Below, in pieces: positions 8,994 to 19,859 of a DNA stretch of 64,000 nucleotides. The stretch is from Parvibaculum sedimenti (GTDB lineage: Bacteria > Pseudomonadota > Alphaproteobacteria > Parvibaculales > Parvibaculaceae), in contig NZ_WESC01000006.1 of NCBI RefSeq assembly GCF_009184905.1, positions 1 to 64,000 of the forward strand, written 5' to 3'. Position numbers and translations under genes: made by a program. The notes under the pieces were generated by a model. The model made no database searches, had not been told where the DNA came from, and saw nothing but the letters and a program-made list of their open reading frames with translations. The stretch's first letter is position 1. Each line of letters opens with the position of its first letter.

Positions 8994-9560
8994 GTGACTG
9001 AGGGGCGACAATTGGCAATTACTGAAATGCCTATGGTTTGGAACTCTGCGCTCTCAAGTGCGAAATACCTTGAACTGGCAAAAGCAGAGGTACGCCTAAA
9101 TGGAATTGGTTCGGATGCTGGAAATCAAAGGCTGATGGATGAAATAAGCGACGCGTTCTTGGAGGAGAACGAGGGGTTGACGTCGCTCCTCGACTCCAAG
9201 AATTGGAATGTTTCGCGCCCTTCAGTCACTCTGTGCGTTGTCATAAATCAGGCCAAAAGCCTCACGTGTCGATGGCATCCTGCTAACGGATGTTCGGCAG
9301 ACTTTCAGGCTGACACCATAGAGCGTTTGCTACGAGACTTCGATCCTGGATACGACCGTCCATTTTCTGAAATAATGTGGATACGAAATTTCGGAGGAAT
9401 TTATCGGCGCTATTTTCAGGAATGTCCTATCGTCCGGGAGCTTCTTATTTTTGCGACAAGGGCTCGGTATGGAGAAATAGTTTCGAAAATTCAGGAAGTT
9501 CTAGACGTCAAGAATAGTGATCAAGGCGAATTTGATTGGTCGACCGGACTCGTGGTGTAG
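8994..9560 (+). CDS. Hypothetical protein, AT-richer than its surroundings
   Basis: 188 aa from GTG 8994, or 177 aa from ATG 9027; neither has a strong ribosome binding site. I recognise no family. The sequence is compact and globular (NQRLMDEISDAFLEENEGL, CVVINQAKSLTCRWHP), without signal peptide or membrane segment. Its base composition and third positions are clearly more AT-rich than those of both neighbours, which suggests separate acquisition into the element. Confidence 0.45.
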   Translation: MTEGRQLAITEMPMVWNSALSSAKYLELAKAEVRLNGIGSDAGNQRLMDEISDAFLEENEGLTSLLDSKNWNVSRPSVTLCVVINQAKSLTCRWHPANGCSADFQADTIERLLRDFDPGYDRPFSEIMWIRNFGGIYRRYFQECPIVRELLIFATRARYGEIVSKIQEVLDVKNSDQGEFDWSTGLVV

Positions 9561-9706
9561 AAGCAGGTGAGGCTTTTATCGATCACCCGACGGGATGCCA
9601 GCTACACGGCATATGGCAGCTTGAGTTTCGGACATGTACCGGCCAGGGTCGGCTATTGCGGCCTCTCTCCCTCCGTCCCCTGCCATTACCTGAGAGAAAT
9701 TCTGCA

Positions 9707-10279
9707 ATGCACGCGAAATGGGCAAGAGCGACGATGGCAATCGTCGTCTTGTGGTCGCCGGTCAGCGCCGATGAGCTGCGCCCGTTCCAAAGCGGCGCGG
9801 CTTACCGTGTCTGCTTCACGCCCGGCATGGACTGCGAGGGTATGATTGTCGCCGCCATCGCCAGCGCCAAACACACGATCAAGGTTCAGGCGTATTCGTT
9901 CACGTCCGCGCCCATCGCCAATGCCATCGCCGAGGCGTCTGAACGTGGCGTCGAGGTGCTGGCTATAGTGGACAAGAGCCAACGGACGGCCCGTTACACT
10001 GGCGCAACCTTCCTCGCTAACGCGCACATCCCGGTGCTGGTCGATGTCAAACCAAAGATCGCCCACAACAAAGTCGTCATCATTGATAAAGGGGATGCGA
10101 GGCCGATTGTGCTGACCGGCTCGTTCAACTTCACCAAGGCAGCACAGAGGTCCAATGCTGAGAACGTCATCGAGATTGTCGGCAACCGGAATGTGGCCGC
10201 TGCTCATGCCGCGAACTTCATGAGTCGAAAGGCTGTGTCGGTGCCCTATGAACTTAGGCAAGGCACGCGCATCAACTAA
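9707..10279 (+). CDS. Secreted phospholipase D-like nuclease (Nuc/EndA type)
   Basis: 190 aa from ATG 9707. A signal peptide (ARATMAIVVLWSPVSA, cleavage after VSA) is followed by one PLD domain: AIASAKHTIKVQAYSFTSAPIANAI, then the HKD motif HNKVVIID and GSFNFT. Single-HKD proteins of this size are periplasmic Nuc/EndA-like endonucleases that act as dimers. Longer in-frame starts exist upstream, but only this one gives a signal peptide. Plasmids and integrative elements often carry such nucleases. It ends 4 bp before the convergent integrase gene. Confidence 0.8.
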   Translation: MHAKWARATMAIVVLWSPVSADELRPFQSGAAYRVCFTPGMDCEGMIVAAIASAKHTIKVQAYSFTSAPIANAIAEASERGVEVLAIVDKSQRTARYTGATFLANAHIPVLVDVKPKIAHNKVVIIDKGDARPIVLTGSFNFTKAAQRSNAENVIEIVGNRNVAAAHAANFMSRKAVSVPYELRQGTRIN

Positions 10280-10283
10280 TCGC

Positions 10284-11978
10284 TTACGCCAGATGTCTGA
10301 GATTGAGTTTTGGATAAGCGATCTTCTCCACCACATCCGACAATTGCGGAAGCGTCAGTCCAATACTGTAGATGCTGTAGCTCATAGAAAGCTTCTCATG
10401 ACCGAGTATCTGCACAGCTTCGCTCTCGGGCACCCTCGCACGCTCTAGCGCCGTCCCCACGTTCTTCCTGAAGGAATGGAAGACAACCTTGTCTCGGGTT
10501 ATGCCCGCGTCCATCCTCAGGTCGAAGAAGCGTTGCACGAATTGAGTGTTGTACTTCTTGTCACGCCCACCGCTTTTAAGGCCGGGAAACAGTAACGTCT
10601 CCCTCTCAACGTGCTTGAGGTACTTCAGAAAGCCGCACTCTATTAACTTGGAATGGACAGGCACCTTCCGCACAGAAGCGTCCGTCTTCAACTCTTGGTT
10701 CTCTCCCTCTTCGGACACGTTGAAGCGCCAGACGCCATCCTCCTTCGCCACGTCGCCGGGCCTTAGCTGGCAAATTTCATTCGACCGCAGCCCGCAATAC
10801 AGGGAGATGATCGGAGCCCATAGCAGGGCTTGCTTCATCGTGTGAACTTTTGGCCTCAGCCTCTCCTCAAGTGTTGCCTCCTTGTAGAGTGTGGAGCCGA
10901 ATAGTGCGTTCAGTTCCTCAAGGTTGAAGGGAACCCAACCGTCATTCTTCGACACGCGCCGCATGAGGCCACTGAACGGATTGTCGGATGTGACTACCCC
11001 GTTCGTGCGAGCCCACTTCCAAAGGCCGTTTAAGGCGGTGAGATGTCGATTGAGGGTTTTGTTACCCAAGCCACCGTCGTTGCTCTTGAACTTCTGAAGA
11101 AGCTCTGAGAACGACATCTGTTTCGCGCCCCTGCCGCGCCCGTAGGACGGATTGAGTGTGGCGATAGCGTCAAGGAAGGAGGCGGCATCCTCGCGCGTCA
11201 CCGACGCCAGCGGGCAATCCTCAACGTAGTCCTCAAACAGTCTGAAGGTGGCCTCATACTGCGCCTTGGTCTGCTGGGACCAAGCCACCGTCGCATCCCT
11301 CATAGAAGCATCAACATACCGGCTGGCGACCGTCGAGAACCGTCCGTCCTTCCCAGAGGCCCCGGCCTTCACCTTCTGCTGGCGGGACGCTATGACAGGT
11401 TGCAAGGTCAGGGGATCGAGTTCGGTGCGGGTGAAGTTGGCCCTAGGAGTGAACGCCTGCCCCTTCAGGAAGGCCCTACGCCCGTTGAAGGCTTCTAGGT
11501 GGGCGAGGCAGAGGGCGGCGCATAGCGCGTTGTAAATCGGGCTACCGACTGCAACAGTTGCTCCCCGACTCCCGATGACTTCAGCGGCCTCGCCTGCCAC
11601 AAGCGCGTAGCGCCGGTCCCTCAGCGCGTCCCCATAGAGGCTGATTGCGGTGTCTATGTCATCGTCTTCATCGGAGGGGTTCTGCCCCAGCCCAGCATAG
11701 ATCGCCAACTGGGATTGATAGGCGTCCCTCGCTGCCCCTTCGATGTCGGCGCTAGTGAGGCTTACCTTGCCCCGGAGGCGGGCGAAGACCTCTCTTACCC
11801 TGACCACCTCAACAGACGCCAAGCCGCGCGCCTCGCGCTTGTCAGTGGTCCCCAATGGCACTGCTACGAGTGCCTTGCCAAACGCTGCTCGCACGTCCTT
11901 CGGCACCCCTATCTGGAACCACCATTGGTTCCCTCGTTGTTTGAGGTAGGAGGGCTCGCGGGTGGGTTTAGGGGGCAT
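10284..11978 (-). CDS. Tyrosine recombinase/integrase (DUF6538 N-terminus)
   Basis: 564 aa. The N-terminus YLKQRGNQWWFQIGVPKDVRAAFG is the DUF6538 arm-binding segment. The catalytic domain shows the first Arg in CGLRSNEICQL, HSFRKNVGT (HxxR), LGHEKLS and a C-terminal Tyr (SYSIYS). This is a full-length integrase of the type that moves genomic islands in alphaproteobacteria. It lies at the right edge of the mobile region with its start facing the chromosomal mddA gene, so the attachment site should be close to 11.98-12.25 kb. Confidence 0.9.
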   Translation of the reverse strand: MPPKPTREPSYLKQRGNQWWFQIGVPKDVRAAFGKALVAVPLGTTDKREARGLASVEVVRVREVFARLRGKVSLTSADIEGAARDAYQSQLAIYAGLGQNPSDEDDDIDTAISLYGDALRDRRYALVAGEAAEVIGSRGATVAVGSPIYNALCAALCLAHLEAFNGRRAFLKGQAFTPRANFTRTELDPLTLQPVIASRQQKVKAGASGKDGRFSTVASRYVDASMRDATVAWSQQTKAQYEATFRLFEDYVEDCPLASVTREDAASFLDAIATLNPSYGRGRGAKQMSFSELLQKFKSNDGGLGNKTLNRHLTALNGLWKWARTNGVVTSDNPFSGLMRRVSKNDGWVPFNLEELNALFGSTLYKEATLEERLRPKVHTMKQALLWAPIISLYCGLRSNEICQLRPGDVAKEDGVWRFNVSEEGENQELKTDASVRKVPVHSKLIECGFLKYLKHVERETLLFPGLKSGGRDKKYNTQFVQRFFDLRMDAGITRDKVVFHSFRKNVGTALERARVPESEAVQILGHEKLSMSYSIYSIGLTLPQLSDVVEKIAYPKLNLRHLA

Positions 11979-11987
11979 TTTCCCTCA

Positions 11988-12013
11988 GAGTTTAGTACAG
12001 GAGTTTAGTACAG
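11988..12013. repeat. 13-bp perfect tandem repeat before the integrase start
   Basis: GAGTTTAGTACAG occurs twice head to tail (11988-12000, 12001-12013), beginning 9 bp upstream of the integrase ATG. It may be a core/arm binding site of the integrase, a repressor site, or a trace of the attachment core at the island edge. I found no further copy in the window. Confidence 0.7.
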
Positions 12014-12194
12014 CCCTTTATCCCTAACCCTATGAAAATAAGCAAGCATTTGAAATCAAAATGAAAATGTCACTCGTTGATGATCGTCCTAGTCCCCCAG
12101 CCAATCTTTGCCAGACCGACGAAAAATCTGCCCTTAGGAAGCCATCGCCGCTGCTGCCGGCGCTTGGGCGATCTTGATGTTTTCCATCATGGTG

Positions 12195-12220
12195 GGGGAT
12201 CCGGGTCGTCTCGGATCCCC
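12195..12220 (-). terminator. GC hairpin downstream of mddA
   Basis: GGGGATCCG (12195-12203) and CGGATCCCC (12212-12220) form a perfect 9-bp stem with an 8-nt loop, 36 bp past the mddA stop. No T-run follows, so it could be a terminator or an mRNA 3'-end stabiliser. The rest of 12014-12255 holds no gene I can support. Confidence 0.45.
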
Positions 12221-12255
12221 GATATGCGACGGATGGCCGTCTCTTGCGCGCCTGC

Positions 12256-13017
12256 CTATCGACGGACGAGGCGCGGTTCGGGGGCTGAGCCACGCCTGCG
12301 GGTAGAAGGGACCAACATCGGCACTCGGCGGCGATAGTCTCGGTAGGTGTCGCCGAAATTGGCGATCAGATCGGCTTCCTCGAGCTGCAAGGCGATCAGG
12401 ATATAGAGCGTGGTCGCCGCGGCAAAGACGAGGTGGCCGAGCGTCATGATTGGCGCCGCCCAGAAGGCAATGATGAAGCCCAGCATGATTGGATGGCGGA
12501 CCAGTCCATAGAGCATGGGCGTATGGAACATAGCCGATCGGACGGCGCGCCCGCTGAAGGCGGCATAGGCTTGCGTGAGCCCGAACAATTCGAAGTGGCT
12601 CAACATGAAGGTCGAAATCAGAACGACGACCCAGCCAAGCAGACAGGTGCCAAGAACGAGCTGCGCAGGAAGCCCGTCAAGCGCCCAGATCGTCGCCTCA
12701 AGCGGACGCCATTGCCAGAATAGCAGCGCCATGGCGAGGCTTGTCGCGACGACATAGGTGCTGCGCTCGATGCCGACGGGGACGATCCGCGTCCACCAAC
12801 GTTTGAAGGCAGGGCGGGCCATGACGCTGTGCTGGATGGCGAAGAGCCCCAGCAGTGACGCGTCGATCGCCAGCGATGACAGTAGTGTCGCGGGTTCCCC
12901 GCCATCGATCGACTTGGGCACCAGAAAGTTGCCCACGAAACCTATCGAATAAAGGAACACGACCAGAAAGAGCGCATAGGCGCCAACGGCGTAAAGCATT
13001 TGCAAGAACCTGCCCAT
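12256..13017 (-). CDS. mddA: Methanethiol S-methyltransferase-like membrane protein
   Basis: 253 aa from ATG 13017, which has GGAGG eight bases upstream. Several hydrophobic helices are visible (MLYAVGAYALFLVVFLYSIG, LVLGTCLLGWVVVLISTFML, FIIAFWAAPIMTL). The C-terminal SAM-binding segment LYGLVRHPIMLGF...EEADLIANFGDTYRDY is shared by NnrU and isoprenylcysteine methyltransferase-like enzymes. Family members of this exact type (FVGNFLVPKSID, IQHSVMARPAFKRWW) are annotated as MddA, which methylates methanethiol to dimethyl sulfide. It is divergent from the MocR gene with only 117 bp between, so it is the likely target of that regulator. Confidence 0.72.
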   Translation of the reverse strand: MGRFLQMLYAVGAYALFLVVFLYSIGFVGNFLVPKSIDGGEPATLLSSLAIDASLLGLFAIQHSVMARPAFKRWWTRIVPVGIERSTYVVATSLAMALLFWQWRPLEATIWALDGLPAQLVLGTCLLGWVVVLISTFMLSHFELFGLTQAYAAFSGRAVRSAMFHTPMLYGLVRHPIMLGFIIAFWAAPIMTLGHLVFAAATTLYILIALQLEEADLIANFGDTYRDYRRRVPMLVPSTRRRGSAPEPRLVRR

Positions 13018-13075
13018 GAGGTTGTCCTCCATTTGTGCAATGGGGGAATGCTGAAGGTTCCGCGTGAAATTGGCC

Positions 13076-13129
13076 CGGACAATTCGGCCGCAATTGTCCG
13101 CCACTGTACCGGTCAGCCGGTGGTACAGT
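13076..13129. promoter_or_regulatory. Two inverted repeats between mddA and the MocR gene
   Basis: CGGACAATT (13076-13084) and AATTGTCCG (13092-13100) form a perfect 9-bp inverted repeat with a 7-bp spacer. ACTGTACC (13103-13110) and GGTACAGT (13122-13129) form a second perfect 8-bp repeat with an 11-bp spacer, ending 5 bp before the MocR start codon. They are the obvious candidate operators for autoregulation and for control of mddA. Confidence 0.6.
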
Positions 13130-13134
13130 CTTTC

Positions 13135-14565
13135 ATGGCCATCGTCTCGCAAGGTCTCATCGTCGAGCTAGGGCAGCGCCCGGACGATACCCGTCCGGCG
13201 GCAGACCGTATTTGCGACGCGGTACTGAGGCAGATTGAGCGGAAGGTGCTGGTGAGCGGCACCCGCCTGCCTTCAATCCGCGCCATGGCGGCTGCATGCG
13301 GAACGAGCCGGCACGCGGTCGTCGATGCCTATGACCGGTTGACAGCTCAGGGTTATCTCGACGCGCGGCCCGGCGCTGGCTTCTACGTCGCCGAAGGTCA
13401 TCGCCGTTTGGCGCCAGAGCCGGAAGATACCCGCAACTATGACGTCGCGTGGTTGATCCGTGAGGTACTCGAAACCTCGGACGATTGGCTGAAGGTCGGA
13501 GGTCCATGGCTGCCGGACGACTGGATGGATGTCGAGGCGATGCAGCAGGTCGTGCGGTCGCTGGGGCGGGGCGACATCACTCACCTCACACGTTATGGGC
13601 CGCCGCTGGGATATTTGCCGTTACGGCGGGAACTGCAGGGGATGATGGCCCGGCTTGGCGTCGAACTGGGCCTGGAACAGATATTGACGACAGGTGGAAC
13701 CAGTCAGGGTTTTGACCTCATCCTTCGTAGTCTGATCAAGCCTGGCGACGCAGTGCTGGTCGAGGATCCAGGTTACTACAATCTCTTCGGCTACCTGCGT
13801 TTTCACGGTGCGCGGCTCATAGGCGTGCCCAGGCGGGTCGACGGTCCCGACGTTGACGCTTTGTGCAGGCTTGCCACTGAACACGGCGCGAGGATCTTCT
13901 TCACCCAATCGGCTCTGCAGAATCCTACCGGCTCCGATACCTCCCCGGCAGTCGCGCACCGGCTGTTGCAGGCTGCGAAGGAGCTCGACCTCATCCTTGT
14001 TGAGGATGACACCTATTGCGACCTCGATCCGATACAAGGCGTGCGGCTGGCTACGCTCGATCAATTGGATCGGGTCCTCTATGTGAGGAGTTTCTCCAAG
14101 GCACTTTCGGGCAGTCTGCGCGTGGGCTTCGTCGCCGCCAGCAGGGAACTGATCGACAATCTGGCCAACATCAAGGTGCTATCCTCCATCTCGACATCGC
14201 TCTTCGGTGAAAAACTTGTCTGCCGGCTGCTGACGGATGGGCATTACGGCCGCTATCTCAGGCGGATGCACGAACGCATCGTCGAGGCGCGCAACTCGGC
14301 GTTGCGTCTTCTGCGCGACGCGGGAATGGAAATTTTTCTCGAACCGCGCGGCGGCAACTTCCTGTGGGCGCGCTTTCCCGGAATTGACGACGCGAAGCAG
14401 CTTTCCGAGCGTGCGCGAAGGCAGGGCGTTATCCTTGGCGTCGGTGAGGTCTTTCGACCCAATCTGGAGCGGTCGCCCTGGATGCGGTTCAACGTGGCCT
14501 TGTGCGACGACCCGAGGCTCGGCCGCTTTCTGAACCAGATTCGCGGTGAGGATGAGGAGGACTGA
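13135..14565 (+). CDS. MocR-type regulator (GntR HTH fused to aminotransferase domain)
   Basis: 476 aa from ATG 13135. An N-terminal GntR winged helix (LVSGTRLPSIRAMAAACGTSRHAVVDAYDRLTAQGYL) is joined to a fold-type I PLP domain with QNPTG, VEDDTYCDL and the PLP-lysine region YVRSFSKAL. MocR proteins sense PLP or amino-compounds and usually bind at their own promoter. The frame opens at 13000, but that part overlaps mddA and is not conserved in character. The gene is divergent from mddA over two inverted repeats. Confidence 0.85.
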   Translation: MAIVSQGLIVELGQRPDDTRPAADRICDAVLRQIERKVLVSGTRLPSIRAMAAACGTSRHAVVDAYDRLTAQGYLDARPGAGFYVAEGHRRLAPEPEDTRNYDVAWLIREVLETSDDWLKVGGPWLPDDWMDVEAMQQVVRSLGRGDITHLTRYGPPLGYLPLRRELQGMMARLGVELGLEQILTTGGTSQGFDLILRSLIKPGDAVLVEDPGYYNLFGYLRFHGARLIGVPRRVDGPDVDALCRLATEHGARIFFTQSALQNPTGSDTSPAVAHRLLQAAKELDLILVEDDTYCDLDPIQGVRLATLDQLDRVLYVRSFSKALSGSLRVGFVAASRELIDNLANIKVLSSISTSLFGEKLVCRLLTDGHYGRYLRRMHERIVEARNSALRLLRDAGMEIFLEPRGGNFLWARFPGIDDAKQLSERARRQGVILGVGEVFRPNLERSPWMRFNVALCDDPRLGRFLNQIRGEDEED

Positions 14566-14709
14566 GGTCTTCGTCCTTCGTTTCCCGCTTCGTATGGCTT
14601 TACCCGTGGGACCGACCTGTTACACTCCGCCTCAACTGAAAGAACAGGAGTCCGGCTGGCAGCGCGGCCCCCGCATGGGGCATTCGCAGCTCCCCGGGTC
14701 AGGTCGACC

Positions 14710-16089
14710 GTGCACCCAGAAGGTGACCGGGGCGGCGAGGGCAATGTCCCTTCGGCGTCCCAGGCTGGTCAGGCGGAACAAGGCGTGGCGTCACATGACG
14801 CCCGTATTGCGGTTTCGTCTCCGGCTGCCGATAGCGCTTCTGCCGAGCGCGCCCCTCGCAAGGGGCGGAGGCGTCGCCGCGCGCGTCGTGGAAAAGCATC
14901 CGCGAGCGGCGCAAACGCTGAGGTCGCGAAGCAATCCCCAAAGCCGGCCCAACGCCCCGCCGCGCCGCAAACCGCGGGCCGTGCCGGATCGCAGGGCAAG
15001 GCCGCGCGTCCAAATGGCGGTGGGCGTCGTCCCGAGGGGCAGCGTGGAACCCGGCCCGGCGATGAGCATCTCTATGGCGCGCTCGATCTCGGCACGAATA
15101 ATTGCCGCCTTCTGATCGCGCGGCGTTCGCGCGACGGCTTCAAGGTGGTCGATGCCTTTTCGCGCATCGTGCGCCTGGGCGAGGGGCTGACGGCGAGCGG
15201 TCGGCTGAGCGACGAGGCCATGAACCGCGCTACCGATGCGCTGCGCGTCTGTGCCGAGAAGATGAAGCGCCGAGGCGTCACCCGGGCGCGTCTTATCGCG
15301 ACGGAAGCCTGCCGCCGGGCGGCCAACGGGGCGGCGTTCATTGAGCGCGTGAAGCACGATACGGGGCTCGACCTCGAAATCGTCTCCAACGAGGACGAAG
15401 CGAAGCTCGCGGTTGCGGGCTGCGCGCCGTTGCTCGACCGCGAATGTTCGTCGGCGCTGGTCTTCGACATTGGCGGCGGCTCGACCGAGCTTATCTGGGT
15501 GCGCCAGCAAGGTGGCGGTGGATCGGGCGACCGGCCCCATATCGAGGACTGGACGTCGCTTCCCTGCGGTGTGGTTACGCTGGCCGAAGGCCATGGCGGC
15601 ATCGACATATCGCCTGAACTCTATGACCGCATGGTCGATGAGGTGAGCGAGCGCATTGCGCCCTTCATCGCGCGGCTTCGGGCGACGCGGGGCACCGACG
15701 GGGAGGAGAGTTTTCACCTCCTCGGAACCTCGGGCACGGTGACGACCATCGCGGGCGTCCATCTCGGCCTCGAGCGCTACGACCGATCCCGGGTGGACGG
15801 TATCTGGATCACGCCCGGCGATGTCTACCGGGTGACGCGCGATCTCCTTGCGCTCGATTATCAGGCCCGTGCGGCGCATCCTTGCGTGGGGCGCGAGCGC
15901 GCCGATCTGGTGCTCGCCGGCTGCGCTATTTTCGAGGCGATCGCGATAGCCTGGCCCGCCGAACGGCTCAGGGTTGCCGACAGGGGTTTGCGTGAAGGCA
16001 TTCTTCTGTCACTCATGGAAACAGATATGGCGCGTACGCGCCGCCGTCGCCGCCGCCGCGGCGCCCGGCGCGCCGCCGCAGGAGAATAG
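14710..16089 (+). CDS. Ppx/GppA family phosphatase with basic N-terminal extension
   Basis: 459 aa from GTG 14710. Residues about 120 onward show the ASKHA phosphate motifs [17 protein letters not shown] and [14 protein letters not shown], so it should hydrolyse polyphosphate or pppGpp. The first 115 residues and the tail ([12 protein letters not shown]) are Ala/Arg/Gly-rich and probably disordered; many alphaproteobacterial members have such extensions, which may bind RNA or polyphosphate. The exact start is uncertain because the N-terminus is low complexity. It is followed after 5 bp by rlmE, suggesting one transcript. Confidence 0.85.
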   Translation: MHPEGDRGGEGNVPSASQAGQAEQGVASHDARIAVSSPAADSASAERAPRKGRRRRRARRGKASASGANAEVAKQSPKPAQRPAAPQTAGRAGSQGKAARPNGGGRRPEGQRGTRPGDEHLYGALDLGTNNCRLLIARRSRDGFKVVDAFSRIVRLGEGLTASGRLSDEAMNRATDALRVCAEKMKRRGVTRARLIATEACRRAANGAAFIERVKHDTGLDLEIVSNEDEAKLAVAGCAPLLDRECSSALVFDIGGGSTELIWVRQQGGGGSGDRPHIEDWTSLPCGVVTLAEGHGGIDISPELYDRMVDEVSERIAPFIARLRATRGTDGEESFHLLGTSGTVTTIAGVHLGLERYDRSRVDGIWITPGDVYRVTRDLLALDYQARAAHPCVGRERADLVLAGCAIFEAIAIAWPAERLRVADRGLREGILLSLMETDMARTRRRRRRRGARRAAAGE

Positions 16090-16094
16090 TCCGC

Positions 16095-16829
16095 ATGACA
16101 GGCAAAAAGCCTACAAAGGGCCTTACAAAGGGCAATGCGCCGCGCGCGCTCAAGGTGCGGGTGAAGACGGCGAAGAAGCGCACACTGTCCTCGACACTCT
16201 GGCTTCAGCGCCAGCTCAATGATCCCTATGTCCACGCTGCGAAGAAGGAGGGCTTCCGGTCGCGCGCGGCCTACAAGCTCGCCGAGATGGATGACAAGTT
16301 CCACTTCCTGAAGGCGGGCGGCCGGGTGGTCGATCTCGGCGCCGCGCCGGGCGGCTGGTGCCAGATTGCGGTCGAGCGCGTGAAGGCGCTCGAGGGTCGC
16401 GGCGATAAGCAGGGGCGGGTGATCGGCGTCGATATTCTCGACATGGAGCCCATGGCCGGCGCCACCATCATGAAGCTCGACTTCCTGTCCGACGGCGCCG
16501 ACGATCAGGTGAAGGAGATTCTGGGTGGCGAGGCGGATGTCGTGCTCTCCGACATGGCCGCCCATGCGACGGGCCATCGCCAGACCGACCATTTGAAGAT
16601 CATGGCGCTCTGCGAGGCGGCGGCCCAGTTTGCGACCGAGGTTCTGAGCGAGGGTGGCACCTATTGCGCCAAGGTATTGCGCGGCGGGACGGAGAACGAG
16701 CTTCTGGCCACGCTCAAGCAGCACTTCAAGAATGTGCGCCATGTGAAGCCGGCTGCGAGCCGAGCCGATTCGGCAGAAATGTATGTTTTGGCTCAAGGCT
16801 TTCGAAAGCAAAGCGTAGAGTCTGAGTGA
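16095..16829 (+). CDS. rlmE: 23S rRNA 2'-O-uridine methyltransferase RlmE (FtsJ/RrmJ)
   Basis: 244 aa. The SAM-binding motif [30 protein letters not shown] and [13 protein letters not shown] carry the K-D-K-E-type catalytic set of FtsJ enzymes, which methylate U2552 of 23S rRNA. The N-terminal 35 residues are basic. The preceding gene ends 5 bp upstream, so translation is probably coupled. The 170 bp after it lead to guaB. Confidence 0.92.
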   Translation: MTGKKPTKGLTKGNAPRALKVRVKTAKKRTLSSTLWLQRQLNDPYVHAAKKEGFRSRAAYKLAEMDDKFHFLKAGGRVVDLGAAPGGWCQIAVERVKALEGRGDKQGRVIGVDILDMEPMAGATIMKLDFLSDGADDQVKEILGGEADVVLSDMAAHATGHRQTDHLKIMALCEAAAQFATEVLSEGGTYCAKVLRGGTENELLATLKQHFKNVRHVKPAASRADSAEMYVLAQGFRKQSVESE

Positions 16830-16939
16830 GCTTTTTCGGTGCTGTCGGCCGGGCACCGAAGCGGGGCTGACAATCATCGGAAGCTGCGTCAAACCGCCGT
16901 CGCCCAATCTTCCTTTGCATTCCTGGGTAACGATGGTAG

Positions 16940-18460
<1,521 letters not shown>

Positions 18461-18478
18461 TTTCAGTCAGGCGGAAAC

Positions 18479-19777
18479 ATGACCCCCGGGGCCCGTCTTC
18501 AGGCGGCGATCGATATTCTTTCAACCATCGCCGAGATGAGGCACCCCGCCGATCGTGTGGTCGATGGCTGGGCTCGGGCGAGCCGCTTCGCGGGATCGAA
18601 GGATCGCGCGGCGGTGAGCGAACTCGTCTATAGCGTACTGCGGCATCGTGCCGAACTTGCCGCTGCGCTGGGCGCTGATACGCCGCGTCTCCTCGCGCTT
18701 GGCGCTGTCGCGCTCATCGACGGGGCTGGACATGCGGGCGCCATGGCGCTGGCCGACGGCGCGCGCCATGCGCCCGCCGCGCTCGCGCCGGATGAGGCGG
18801 CGGCGCTGCGCGCCGCGGTGCTGCCTGCCGCCGATGCGCCGGCTTCCGTGCGGCTCAATTATCCCGAATGGCTCCATGCCGAATTCGAGCGCGCCTTCGG
18901 TGGCGATCTCGAAGCCGAGATGGTCGCTCTGATGGAGCGCGCGCCGACCGACCTGCGCGTCAACCTGCTGAAGGGAACGCGCGAGGCGGCGATGGAAGCG
19001 TTGGCCGCCGAGAATGTAGAAACGGAGTCTTGCCCGCTTTCGCCCTGGGGACTGCGTCTCAAGGGCCGCGCCAACATCACGGGGCTCAAGGCCTTCCGCG
19101 ACGGGCTCGTCGAAGTGCAGGACGAGGGCTCGCAGCTTGCCTGCCTCGTCGCGGGCGCTGCGCCAGGTGAACAGGTGGTCGATCTCTGCGCGGGCGGCGG
19201 CGGCAAGTCGCTGGCGCTAGCGGCGCTCATGGGCAATCGCGGGCAGATACACGCCTGCGACACGGATCGCCGTCGCCTCGCGAAGCTGATGCCCCGCGCG
19301 CAGCGGGCGGGCACGCGCAATATCCAGACGCGCTTCATCAAGCCGCATATCCTGCCGGGCGGCGCCGATGCGGACTTTCCCGATCTTGAGGGCAAAGCAG
19401 ATAGCGTGCTGGTCGATGCGCCGTGCAGCGGCACGGGCGCCTGGCGACGCAGCCCCGATGCGCGCTGGCGGCTCACGCCGGAACTGCTCGAAAGCTACCG
19501 GGTGACGCAGGCCGAAGTTCTGGCTCGCGGCGCGCGTCTCGTCCGCCCCGGCGGACGGCTCGTCTACGTCACCTGTTCGCTTCTTCCATCGGAGAACGAA
19601 GACCGCATCGCGGGTTTCCTCGGCCAGTGTGAGGATTTTGTGCAGCTGCCTTGGCAGGCTCGCTGGCCGGACGACTTGCCGGTGCCCCATGCGCCGCCCG
19701 GTCTTGCTCTTCGGCTCTCGCCCGTCCGGTGCGGAACGGACGGATTCTTTGTCGCCATCATGCAGAGAAAGACCTGA
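18479..19777 (+). CDS. RsmB/NOP-family RNA cytosine-C5 methyltransferase
   Basis: 432 aa. The C-terminal methyltransferase has VVDLCAGGGGKSLALA, VLVDAPCSGTGAWRRSPD (PC motif) and VTCSLLPSENE (catalytic TCS cysteine). An N-terminal helical region of about 130 aa (AAIDILSTIAEM, DRAAVSELVYSVLRHRAEL) matches the arrangement of alphaproteobacterial RsmB-like proteins between guaB and guaA. The likely substrate is 16S rRNA, but the exact base is not proven by sequence. Starts 18 bp after guaB. Confidence 0.9.
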   Translation: MTPGARLQAAIDILSTIAEMRHPADRVVDGWARASRFAGSKDRAAVSELVYSVLRHRAELAAALGADTPRLLALGAVALIDGAGHAGAMALADGARHAPAALAPDEAAALRAAVLPAADAPASVRLNYPEWLHAEFERAFGGDLEAEMVALMERAPTDLRVNLLKGTREAAMEALAAENVETESCPLSPWGLRLKGRANITGLKAFRDGLVEVQDEGSQLACLVAGAAPGEQVVDLCAGGGGKSLALAALMGNRGQIHACDTDRRRLAKLMPRAQRAGTRNIQTRFIKPHILPGGADADFPDLEGKADSVLVDAPCSGTGAWRRSPDARWRLTPELLESYRVTQAEVLARGARLVRPGGRLVYVTCSLLPSENEDRIAGFLGQCEDFVQLPWQARWPDDLPVPHAPPGLALRLSPVRCGTDGFFVAIMQRKT

Positions 19778-19859
19778 AATCATGCGCGGATGGAGGGCTC
19801 TTGACGCAATCGGGCAGGGGTGGTCCAACGGATCACGTTCCCCTTCGAGGCCACGACGG

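Noticed and set aside
12030-12293. 87-codon minus frame and a 17-codon mini-ORF (MENIKIAQAP, 12137-12190) after mddA
   Set aside because: No ribosome binding site and no family match; the mini-ORF is only worth noting because it is alanine-rich and in frame, not enough for a gene call.
14791-15879. 362-codon open frame antisense to the Ppx/GppA gene
   Set aside because: Explained by the Arg/Ala/Gly-rich codons of the sense gene.
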